From positions 1 to 5,795 of the forward strand of contig JAKABK010000144.1 of NCBI GenBank assembly GCA_021796905.1: a DNA stretch of 5,795 nt. Direction: 5' to 3'. The notes under the pieces are model-generated. The model saw nothing but the letters and a program-made list of their open reading frames with translations, had not been told where the DNA came from and searched no databases. Within the stretch, counting starts at the first letter, position 1. The number at the start of each line of letters is the position of its first letter. This stretch comes from Actinomycetes bacterium (GTDB lineage Bacteria; Actinomycetota; Acidimicrobiia; Acidimicrobiales; Palsa-688). Shown one piece after another: positions 1 through 5,676 of this stretch. The position numbers and the translations under genes are program-made.

Positions 1-889
1 TCTCCCCGGTGACCTCCTGCCACCGGGCGCCGGCCGCGACCGTACGGACCCGGGTCTCGATGCGTTGGACGAGGAGCGCCTCGAGCTCGTCGAGGAGCCG
101 GCGGCGACGGCGGGACCCGAGCTCGCCGGTACCCTCCAGCCACGACCGGTGCTCCCCGATCGCCTTCCACAGCTCGGCGGTGCCGACACCGCCCAGGGAG
201 TCGGTGAGCAGGACCGGTGGCCGCCAGCCACCCGGGTCCGGGTCGAGGTCGAGCATCGTCTCGAGGTCCCGGCGGGCCCCGGCGGCACCGGGACGGTCGG
301 CCTTGTTGACCACCAGCACGTCGGCGACCTCCAGCAGCCCGGCCTTGGCGGCCTGGACGCTGTCCCCCCAGCCGGGGTTGACGACCACCACGGTGGTGTC
401 GGCCGCTCCCACCACGTCGATCTCGACCTGGCCGACCCCGACGGTCTCGACCAGCACCCGCTGGTAGCCGGCGGCGACCAGCACCCGGATGGCCTCGCGT
501 ACCGCCGACGACAGCCCGCCGAGGTTGCCGCGGCTGGCCATCGAGCGGATGAAGACCCCCGGGTCTCCGGCGTGGTCCGCCATCCGCACCCGGTCCCCGA
601 GCAGCGCCCCACCCGAGCACGGCGACGAAGGATCGACCGCGAGCACCGCCACCGGAGCGTCGCGGCGGGCTTCGGCCACCAGGCGCGACACCAGGGTGGA
701 CTTCCCGGCACCGGGAGCGCCGGTGACCCCGACGACCAGCTCGGTCCGTTCGCTCCACGCGAAGGCGAGGCGCGCCAGGTGCCGCGCCTTTCCCCCTCCC
801 TGCTCGACGATCGACAGGAGACGGCCGAGCGCCCGCCGACTGCCTCCCTGTGCCCGGGCGAGGAGCTCCTCGACGTCATCGGTCGGCAC
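1..889 (-). CDS. meaB: MeaB/ArgK-type GTPase, methylmalonyl-CoA mutase chaperone (3' end cut by window edge)
   Basis: P-loop GTPase that in studied homologues loads and protects the adenosylcobalamin cofactor of methylmalonyl-CoA mutase, gating cofactor entry by GTP hydrolysis in the cytoplasm. I translated the minus strand: 296 codons are visible with no stop, and family members are usually about 310-330 residues, so only a short C-terminal piece is missing. Seen motifs: Walker A GAPGAGKST at residues 57-65; the family block AVDPSSP at 84-90 followed by a GGALLGDRVRM segment; IRSMASRG at 114-121; the VETVGVGQ block (G3 region) at 147-154; NKAD (G4) at 195-198; and an arginine-rich helical C-terminus typical of the dimerisation arm. 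The start is GTG at 889-887: no other in-frame start codon lies close upstream, and a TANNNT box sits 6 nt before it. There is no Shine-Dalgarno site. No mutase gene lies in the window. The family assignment is very secure; the partner is inferred from the family. Confidence 0.95.
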   Translation of the reverse strand, partial: MPTDDVEELLARAQGGSRRALGRLLSIVEQGGGKARHLARLAFAWSERTELVVGVTGAPGAGKSTLVSRLVAEARRDAPVAVLAVDPSSPCSGGALLGDRVRMADHAGDPGVFIRSMASRGNLGGLSSAVREAIRVLVAAGYQRVLVETVGVGQVEIDVVGAADTTVVVVNPGWGDSVQAAKAGLLEVADVLVVNKADRPGAAGARRDLETMLDLDPDPGGWRPPVLLTDSLGGVGTAELWKAIGEHRSWLEGTGELGSRRRRRLLDELEALLVQRIETRVRTVAAGARWQEVTGE

Positions 890-892
890 GGC

Positions 893-898
893 CCGACA
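893..898 (+). promoter_or_regulatory. possible -35 element for the M20 gene
   Basis: CCGACA matches TTGACA at 4 of 6 positions and lies exactly 17 bp before the TAGGCT -10 hexamer at 916-921. It overlaps the minus-strand -10 box of meaB by 3 bp. In sequence this rich in G and C a 4/6 match is weak on its own; the ideal spacing is what makes it worth listing. Confidence 0.35.
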
Positions 899-901
899 GT
901 A
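896..901 (-). promoter_or_regulatory. -10 element of leaderless meaB promoter
   Basis: Read on the minus strand, TACTGT (TANNNT consensus) is followed by exactly 6 nt and then the GTG start at 889-887. This is the standard geometry for a transcript beginning at or next to the start codon in actinobacteria. No ribosome-binding site is present between them. No good -35 is seen; the hexamer 17 bp upstream (924-919) is ACGAGC. The motif and spacing are seen in the sequence; leaderless transcription is inferred. Confidence 0.6.
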
Positions 902-915
902 TGCACCGCGGCCCG

Positions 916-921
916 TAGGCT
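916..921 (+). promoter_or_regulatory. -10 element of leaderless M20 hydrolase promoter
   Basis: TAGGCT (TANNNT consensus) is followed by 6 nt (CGTGGG) and then GTG at 928. The first three bases of the hexamer are an in-frame TAG stop for the downstream gene, so translation cannot begin upstream of it and GTG 928 is the first available start. The absence of a Shine-Dalgarno sequence agrees with a leaderless mRNA. Confidence 0.65.
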
Positions 922-927
922 CGTGGG

Positions 928-2100
928 GTGCGTGACCTGGTAGACCCCGCTGCCCTGGTGGAGCTCACCTCGGCGCTGGTCGCGGTCGACACCCGCAACC
1001 CGCCGGGCAACGAGCGGGAAGCCGCCGGCGTGCTGCGCGACGCCCTCCGACGGTGGTCTCCGACCTGGACCGAGGTCGAGCCCGAGCCCGGGCGCCTGTC
1101 GCTCGTCGCCGAGATCCCCCATCCCGACGGGCCCGGCGACCGTCCGAGCCTGCTGATCAACGGGCACCTCGACGTGGTCCCGGTCCGGGCGGAGCAGTGG
1201 AGCACCGACCCGTTCACCCCCACCCTCGACGGCGGGCGCCTGTACGGACGGGGCACCGCCGACATGAAAGGCGGGGTGGCCGCGGCGATCCACGCCCTCG
1301 ACGTGCTCGCCGCTTCGGGGAGGACACCGGCGTGGGATGTCGTGTTCCACTTCGTGGCCGACGAGGAGCTCGGCGGCGCCCTCGGCACCCGCGCCCTGCT
1401 CGACGCCGGATTGGTCCGGGGCGACGCCTGCCTGGTGCCCGAGCCGACCGGCCTCCAGGTCTGCGTGGCCGAGCGGGGCCTGCTCCAGGCGGAGCTGACC
1501 GTCCACGGAGTGGGGGGCCACGGCAGCCGGCCCCGCGACTCGGTCTCGGCGATCGAGCACGCCGCTTCGGTGGTCCTCGCCGTCCACGCCGCCGACTTCG
1601 GGGGCGTGGAGCACCCGCTGCTCGGACGACCTTCGGCCAACGTGGGCACGATCCAGGGGGGTAGTGGCGTCAACACCGTCGCCGAGTCCTGCCGGCTCGG
1701 AGTGGACCGCCGGCTCCTGCCCGGCGCCACCGTCGAGTCCGCGCTCGCCGAGCTGCGTGAGCGCATCGACGGCTCGGCGATCCCCGGGTTGCGCTACGAC
1801 ATCGGGGTGCTGGTCTTCGGGGAGGCGAGCGAGATGGACCCCGGTCACCCCTGGGCGGAGCAGGTACGCGCCGCGCTGCACGCAACGAGCGGCGCCGAGC
1901 CGGCGACGATCGGGATGAGCTTCACCACCGACGCCCGCTTCGTACGGAACCAGGCGGGGATCCCGACGGTGGTCTGCGGGCCGGGGGAGGTCGCCCAGGC
2001 CCACACCAGCGACGAGATGGTGGAGCTGGAGCAGCTCGTCGACGCAGCAGCAGCCTACGCCGAGCTGCTCTGCACCCCGCCCCCGTCCACTACCGGCTAG
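928..2100 (+). CDS. M20-family zinc amidohydrolase (ArgE/DapE type), 390 aa
   Basis: Predicted cytoplasmic metal-dependent hydrolase that cleaves an amide bond of an N-acyl amino acid, dipeptide or related compound, as in acetylornithine deacetylase, succinyl-diaminopimelate desuccinylase and carboxypeptidase G2. The full M20 set is visible: GHLDVVP with metal ligand H80 and D82; GRGTADMKGG with bridging D112; ADEELGG with general base E146 and ligand E147; PEPT with E172; and the C-terminal AHTSDE with H359. The inserted lid/dimerisation domain spans roughly residues 184-295 and includes GVGGHGSRP, whose histidine (H198) normally reaches into the partner's active site. Length is normal. The start is GTG 928, bounded by an in-frame TAG at 916. 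The gene is divergent from meaB and followed 22 bp later by an MFS gene, suggesting it processes a compound moved by that transporter. The exact substrate cannot be read from sequence; an essential role in arginine or lysine synthesis is not supported by the neighbours. Confidence 0.93.
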   Translation: MRDLVDPAALVELTSALVAVDTRNPPGNEREAAGVLRDALRRWSPTWTEVEPEPGRLSLVAEIPHPDGPGDRPSLLINGHLDVVPVRAEQWSTDPFTPTLDGGRLYGRGTADMKGGVAAAIHALDVLAASGRTPAWDVVFHFVADEELGGALGTRALLDAGLVRGDACLVPEPTGLQVCVAERGLLQAELTVHGVGGHGSRPRDSVSAIEHAASVVLAVHAADFGGVEHPLLGRPSANVGTIQGGSGVNTVAESCRLGVDRRLLPGATVESALAELRERIDGSAIPGLRYDIGVLVFGEASEMDPGHPWAEQVRAALHATSGAEPATIGMSFTTDARFVRNQAGIPTVVCGPGEVAQAHTSDEMVELEQLVDAAAAYAELLCTPPPSTTG

Positions 2101-2122
2101 GGCCGGGGCGACCCTGCGCCGG

Positions 2123-3766
2123 GTGACGCACGCGACCTGCGGGCCCGACCAGCTCGCCGCCCTCCTCGAGCCCCGCGACGGGGTGGTGCGGGAGGTGCCC
2201 GAGCCGCCCCGTCGCGGTGAGCTCGCCCGCTTCGGCCTGGCCGAGGGACCACTGTCGCGCTACGAGCGGGTCGTCCGGGTCGGTGGGCCGGGGGGACGGG
2301 GCTCGGCCGGTGGGCCCTCAGGCGGTCCAGCGAGCGGCAGCGGCGTTGCTGCTGCAGACCCCGGTCGGGAGGCGGAGCTGGAGGTTGTCCAGGAGGTGCG
2401 TTTCCGGGTCGGGGTGCCCTACGTGTCCTGGCTGTTCGCCCTCCCCCTGCTCGCCAACCTCGGGGGGCTGACCCCCGCGGGGCGCTCCCCGTGGTGGGCG
2501 CCCCCGCAGCGGCTCGCCCACGGCCGCGCGGTGGCCCTGGCGGGGTTGTGCGGTTTCGCGGTGCTCGCCGGGTACCTCGACGGCTTGCTGCCGGCGACCA
2601 TGACCTACATCGGTCGCGAATACCACGTCGGCGACGCCGGCCAGGGCTACGCCCTGGCTGTCGTCCAGGTCGGGGCGATCCTGGCGCTCGTCGCGCTCGT
2701 CGCCGCCGACCGGCAGGGTCGGCGGCGCTCGATCCTGGTCGCGACCGTCGGCGGCGCCGCGGCGAGCGTCGCGGGCGCCGCCTGCCCTTCGCTGTCGGCG
2801 GTGGTCGCCACCCAGTTCGCGTCCTCCGCTTTGCTCACCGCCCAGTACGTGCTGCTCGGGGTGAGCGTCGTCGAGCTGATGCCCGCCGGCGCCCGAGCGT
2901 GGGCGCTGGCGCTGCTCACGATGAGCTACGGCCTGGGCGGCGGGGTGGTCCTCGTCGCCCTGCCCCTCGCCGGGCTCGGCCCGGGCGGTTGGCGGTGGTT
3001 GTACCTGATCTCGGCACTGGCGCTCGTCGCGGCGATCGCCCTGGTCCGCCATGTCCCCGAGACCGAGCGGTGGCGGGCGCAGTGGGCTGGTGGGACAGCG
3101 GGCAGGTCGCGCCGCTGGAGCCCGGCCCAGCGCCGGCGGCTCGTCGTCCTCGGGGCGGGGGCGCTGTTGTACGCCCTGTTCGCCACCCCTTCGACACAGT
3201 TCCAGAACCAGTACCTACGGGTACAGCGGCACTGGTCGGCGCTCCACATCAGCCTGGCGGAGCAGGTGGTCGGCACCGTCGGCGCCCTCGGAACCCTCCC
3301 GGGGGGGCGGCTGGCCGACACCCGGGGTCGCCGGCCGGTCCTCGCCGTCACCCTCGCCGCCGGCACCTTCTGCGCCCTCGCCGAGTACTTCACCCGGGGA
3401 CCGGCGCTCTACGGGTGGATGACAGCAGCCAGCGTCCTCGGGTACGCGGTGACCCCGGCGTTGGCGGTCTACGGGGCCGAGCTGTTCCCCACCTCGCTGC
3501 GGGGACGGGCGGGCGGGGTGCTCAACGTGCTCGGGGCCGGTGGCGGGCTAGCCGGTCTCGCAGCCACGGGGGCGGTCGCCGGGGCGCTCGGGCGCCTCGG
3601 ACCGGCGCTGGCGGTCGTCTCCGTCGGTCCGCTGCTGGTGGTGGCGCTGGTGCTGCTCGCCTACCCGGAGACCGCGGGGCGCTCCCTCGAGGACCTCAAC
3701 CCGGGGGACCGGGCCGACGCGGGCCAGGTGCTGCCTGGCCCGGGCGCGTCGTCAGGCACGACCTAG
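2123..3766 (+). CDS. MFS transporter, sugar-porter-like, with long cytoplasmic N-terminal extension, 547 aa
   Basis: Integral membrane secondary transporter, substrate unknown. Approximate membrane segments: 135-157, 172-195, 203-222, 227-250, 259-283, 289-309, then the central loop, 338-356, 375-395, 404-422, 427-449, 463-486 and 492-514. Signature motifs: DRQGRR at 196-201 (loop 2-3), PETERW at 312-317 after TM6, the repeated motif GRLADTRGRR at 395-404, ELFPTSLRGR at 453-462 and PETAGRSLEDL at 515-525. The last two resemble the sugar porter/organic cation transporter side of the superfamily. D153 is a charged residue inside TM1. Residues 1-134 precede TM1 and are atypical: a charged start, a Gly/Pro/Ser-rich stretch at 53-78, then a hydrophobic segment at about 99-115. 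The chosen start, GTG 2123, gives a 22-bp gap to the M20 gene but has no clear Shine-Dalgarno, so a later start is possible. Its stop overlaps the convergent hydrolase's stop. Confidence 0.9.
   Translation: MTHATCGPDQLAALLEPRDGVVREVPEPPRRGELARFGLAEGPLSRYERVVRVGGPGGRGSAGGPSGGPASGSGVAAADPGREAELEVVQEVRFRVGVPYVSWLFALPLLANLGGLTPAGRSPWWAPPQRLAHGRAVALAGLCGFAVLAGYLDGLLPATMTYIGREYHVGDAGQGYALAVVQVGAILALVALVAADRQGRRRSILVATVGGAAASVAGAACPSLSAVVATQFASSALLTAQYVLLGVSVVELMPAGARAWALALLTMSYGLGGGVVLVALPLAGLGPGGWRWLYLISALALVAAIALVRHVPETERWRAQWAGGTAGRSRRWSPAQRRRLVVLGAGALLYALFATPSTQFQNQYLRVQRHWSALHISLAEQVVGTVGALGTLPGGRLADTRGRRPVLAVTLAAGTFCALAEYFTRGPALYGWMTAASVLGYAVTPALAVYGAELFPTSLRGRAGGVLNVLGAGGGLAGLAATGAVAGALGRLGPALAVVSVGPLLVVALVLLAYPETAGRSLEDLNPGDRADAGQVLPGPGASSGTT
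3720..3742. terminator. perfect 9-bp GC hairpin near the convergent gene ends, possible bidirectional terminator
   Basis: CGGGCCAGG and CCTGGCCCG form a perfect 9-bp inverted repeat around the 5-nt loop TGCTG. It lies inside the last codons of the MFS gene (residues 533-540), 21 nt before that gene's TAG, and about 20 nt downstream of the stop of the convergent minus-strand hydrolase gene. No T tract follows on either strand, so it is not a classical intrinsic terminator. U-less hairpins have been proposed to act in actinobacteria, and as the last element of the minus-strand operon it is well placed. Coincidental pairing in GC-rich coding DNA is a real alternative. Confidence 0.35.
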
Positions 3767-4422
3767 CGACCCGGCACATGCCCCAGCGACGCCGGGCCCG
3801 GCGAGCGGCGCGGCGGTAGCGTCGAGGACAGCCAGGCCCCGACCGCGACGGCGACCTCGTGGTCGCGGTTACGCAGACCGTGGTCACCGCCGTCGATCCG
3901 GTGGTGGCTGACCGCCGCTGGGATCACGGTGGTCGCGGCTTCGAGCTCGGCGGGGGTGGCGAAAGCGTCCCGGGTGCCCGAGACGAACAGGCACGGCACC
4001 CGCAGGTGCGGGAAGTGTGCGTCACGACGCCGGTCGGGCCGCCCCGGGGGGTGCAGCGGGTAGCTCACGAGGACCAGGGCACACAGCGGCGCCGCGCCCA
4101 GCTCGACCGCTTCGGCGGCGGCCACCGAGCAGACCCGCCCGCCCATCGAGCGTCCCCCGATGACCAGACGGTCGCAGTCCCGACCGGCCGCAACGGCTCC
4201 CGCAGCCACCGCGGAGACGAGCACCTCGAGACGGTCCGGGGCTCGCCGACCGGCGAGCCGGTAAGGGAAGTCCATCCTCGCCACCCTGGCCCCCAACGCT
4301 CCCAGCCCCGAGGCCAACGCCACGAGGCCCGGCTGGTCGGAGCCGGCGCCGGCCCCGGGGGCGAGCAGGACACCGACGCCGGCGAGCGGAGCCCGGCCGG
4401 CAGGGCCGGCACCGGGGGTCAC
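3763..4422 (-). CDS. small alpha/beta hydrolase, KANL3/Tex30-like (dienelactone hydrolase superfamily), 219 aa
   Basis: Predicted cytoplasmic serine hydrolase of unknown substrate. A complete catalytic set is visible: nucleophile elbow GGRSMGGR with S92; acid D152 in the GTRDAFATP segment; and H181 in GGDHGLR. The early strand-turn LLAPGAGAGSD (about 19-29) is the glycine-rich oxyanion-type loop typical of this group, followed by a MDFPYR segment at 50-55 and SYPLHPPGRPD at 120-130. Both are characteristic of the KANL3/Tex30 alpha/beta hydrolase-like family. About 200-220 residues is usual for bacterial members. The start is GTG at 4422-4420, 8 bp after the stop of the upstream zinc-ribbon gene; the frame stays open further upstream but offers no start that avoids a large overlap, and the Shine-Dalgarno is weak, so translational coupling is likely. 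The tail from about 203 (PPRRSPGP onward) looks disordered. The family is fairly secure; bacterial function is essentially unknown. Confidence 0.85.
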   Translation of the reverse strand: MTPGAGPAGRAPLAGVGVLLAPGAGAGSDQPGLVALASGLGALGARVARMDFPYRLAGRRAPDRLEVLVSAVAAGAVAAGRDCDRLVIGGRSMGGRVCSVAAAEAVELGAAPLCALVLVSYPLHPPGRPDRRRDAHFPHLRVPCLFVSGTRDAFATPAELEAATTVIPAAVSHHRIDGGDHGLRNRDHEVAVAVGAWLSSTLPPRRSPGPASLGHVPGR

Positions 4423-4430
4423 CGGCCTGC

Positions 4431-5642
4431 TCAGACCAGCGCCCGGAGCAGGTCGCGCAGGGTGGTCGCCTCGGCGAAGGCGACCTCCGGGCTCCCGCCG
4501 TGCTCCAACGCGTCGGCGAGAGTCCTGGCCCGGGTACGGATCGCCCACCACTGGGCGTCGTCGAGCCCGAGGGGTGTCGGCCCGTCGGCCTGCCCCACCG
4601 CCGCCACCACCGCCGCCGCCTTCGCGGCGCTCGACGGGTCACCGACGAAGCGGTCCGCCGCAGCGAAGAGATCCTCCAGGGAGCGGTAGCGGGCCTCGTC
4701 GTCCTCGGTGGCGTCGACCCCGTCCACCCGGTCGAAGAGGGCCTCGGCCCTGGTCACCTGTGGCTCTGGGAGGACCAGGTCCCCGTGCTCCCAACGGTGC
4801 GGGATCCGCTGGCCGTCGAGGAGCAGGCTCAGCTGGGCGCGCTGCTCGGGGAGCCAATCGGGCAGTTCGTACACCGCCTCACCAGCCTCAGCGGCGGCCG
4901 ACCCGGGGTCTGACGGGGAGTCGTCGGGCGACGACGACCCGGGCTCGTCCCCCGACCCGGGCTCGCCCTCCGGCTCGTCCCCCGACCCGGCCACGAACCC
5001 GCCGGCCAGGACCGGGTCGAGCAGGGCGGCGAGGATCGCCGCCTGCTTGCGGATCTCGTCCTCGAGCGCCTCGTCGGCACCGAGAGCGGCCAGCAGCCGG
5101 CGGGTCACCCGGCCCACCGCCGCCCAGGTCTCGGGGTCCACGGCGAAGAAGTCATCCGCGGCGAACACCGCGGCCGACGCCTGGGCGACATCGCCGTCCG
5201 CGTCCATGTCGGTCGGGTCCGACTGCAGACGCCGGGCGGCGGTCGCGAGCAGCTCCACCTCCGCCCGGAGGGCGTCGTCGGCCTCCCCGCCCGATGCGTC
5301 CTCCTCCCCTGCCGCCCGGGAGGCCGGGGCGCCCCGATCCTCGTCGGCCGCCCCGGAGGTCATCGCCCCGACCAGGTCGTCGGTGCGGGCTTCGTCGTCG
5401 ACGGCGACGACCAGCTCTTCGCCCTCGAAACGGTGCTCGATGCCGGCCTCGATCAGCCCGACGATGAGCTGACCGCGGGCGTCCCCTTCCCAGCCGTCCA
5501 GATCGTAGCCGACCTCCTCGTCGTCGCCGAGGTCCGGGAGCTCATCGAGGGGTGACCGCTCCAGACGGCCGCCGCAGGAATGGCAGCGCCCCCGGGACGG
5601 CACCTCGTAGCCGCAGGTACGACAGAACCAGATCTTCGCCAT
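4431..5642 (-). CDS. zinc-ribbon protein with duplicated DUF2007-like plus helical modules, 403 aa, function unknown
   Basis: Soluble, strongly acidic protein. It begins with a zinc ribbon (C7-R-T-C10 and C20-H-S-C23). Residues 51-79 and 263-291 are two copies of one alpha/beta unit: with a fixed offset of 212, 11 of 29 columns are identical without gaps (including W51/W263, R56/R268, Q58/Q270, H70/H282, R71/R283, E73/E285, L77/L289, V78/V290). They resemble DUF2007-type units, which are annotated as putative signal-transducing. Each is followed by a helical segment that is also related: ATAARRLQSDP (133-143) against FAAADRFVGDP (326-336), and the WAAV and WWAI helices at about 173 and 365. 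An acidic Gly/Ser/Pro/Asp/Glu linker (about 220-250) joins the two halves. No signal peptide or membrane segment is seen. The start ATG at 5642 is supported by an AGGAG site 5 nt upstream and by placing the ribbon at the N-terminus. It lies first of an 8-bp-linked pair with the hydrolase. Binding to nucleic acid or protein is inference only. Confidence 0.85.
   Translation of the reverse strand: MAKIWFCRTCGYEVPSRGRCHSCGGRLERSPLDELPDLGDDEEVGYDLDGWEGDARGQLIVGLIEAGIEHRFEGEELVVAVDDEARTDDLVGAMTSGAADEDRGAPASRAAGEEDASGGEADDALRAEVELLATAARRLQSDPTDMDADGDVAQASAAVFAADDFFAVDPETWAAVGRVTRRLLAALGADEALEDEIRKQAAILAALLDPVLAGGFVAGSGDEPEGEPGSGDEPGSSSPDDSPSDPGSAAAEAGEAVYELPDWLPEQRAQLSLLLDGQRIPHRWEHGDLVLPEPQVTRAEALFDRVDGVDATEDDEARYRSLEDLFAAADRFVGDPSSAAKAAAVVAAVGQADGPTPLGLDDAQWWAIRTRARTLADALEHGGSPEVAFAEATTLRDLLRALV
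4942..4990. repeat. 19-bp direct repeat encoding the acidic linker of the zinc-ribbon protein
   Basis: The 19-mer GGCTCGTCCCCCGACCCGG occurs at 4942-4960 and again at 4972-4990, with a 30-bp period that keeps the reading frame (10 residues). An additional 13-bp element CGACCCGGGCTCG recurs at 4935-4947 and 4953-4965. On the coding (minus) strand they give repeated GSGDEP-type peptides. The tract looks like slippage-prone expansion of a flexible linker and could vary in length between strains. Confidence 0.8.
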
Positions 5643-5647
5643 GCGCT

Positions 5648-5652
5648 CTCCT
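5648..5652 (-). promoter_or_regulatory. Shine-Dalgarno site of the zinc-ribbon gene
   Basis: On the minus strand AGGAG (within GAGGAGAG) ends 5 nt before the ATG at 5642-5640. It is the clearest ribosome-binding site in the window. It selects this start over the longer reading frame running up to 5756, and it lies in the 34-bp gap after the stop of the upstream partial gene. Confidence 0.75.
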
Positions 5653-5676
5653 CGCTCAGCCGCTCGGGTCGGGCGC

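Noticed and set aside
65..943. 292-aa open frame on the plus strand
   Set aside because: It is antisense to meaB, whose GTPase motifs are all intact on the minus strand; the plus frame has no recognisable motif and shows the usual GC-rich shadow composition.
876..1766. 296-aa open frame on the minus strand
   Set aside because: It is antisense to the M20 gene, which has every family motif, and its Ser/Arg/Thr/Pro-rich translation is typical of a shadow frame.
2491..3819. 442-aa plus-strand open frame overlapping the MFS gene
   Set aside because: It is an Arg/Gly/Pro/Ala-rich translation in another frame of the MFS gene, without membrane segments or domains; the MFS frame has conserved motifs throughout.
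4391..4420. Short inverted repeats around GCCGG/CCGGC at the hydrolase start
   Set aside because: Only about 5 bp of stem in sequence where such GC pairs are frequent by chance; not enough to propose an operator or riboswitch.
4423..4551. A 43-residue N-terminal extension of the hydrolase to 4551
   Set aside because: It would overlap the zinc-ribbon gene's conserved C-terminal helix by over 100 bp; GTG 4422 just after the TGA gives the normal family length.
4574..5472. Long plus-strand open frames (297 and 254 aa) opposite the zinc-ribbon gene
   Set aside because: Low-complexity Pro/Arg- or Ser/Ala-rich translations antisense to a gene with a Cys4 ribbon, a good Shine-Dalgarno and related internal repeats.
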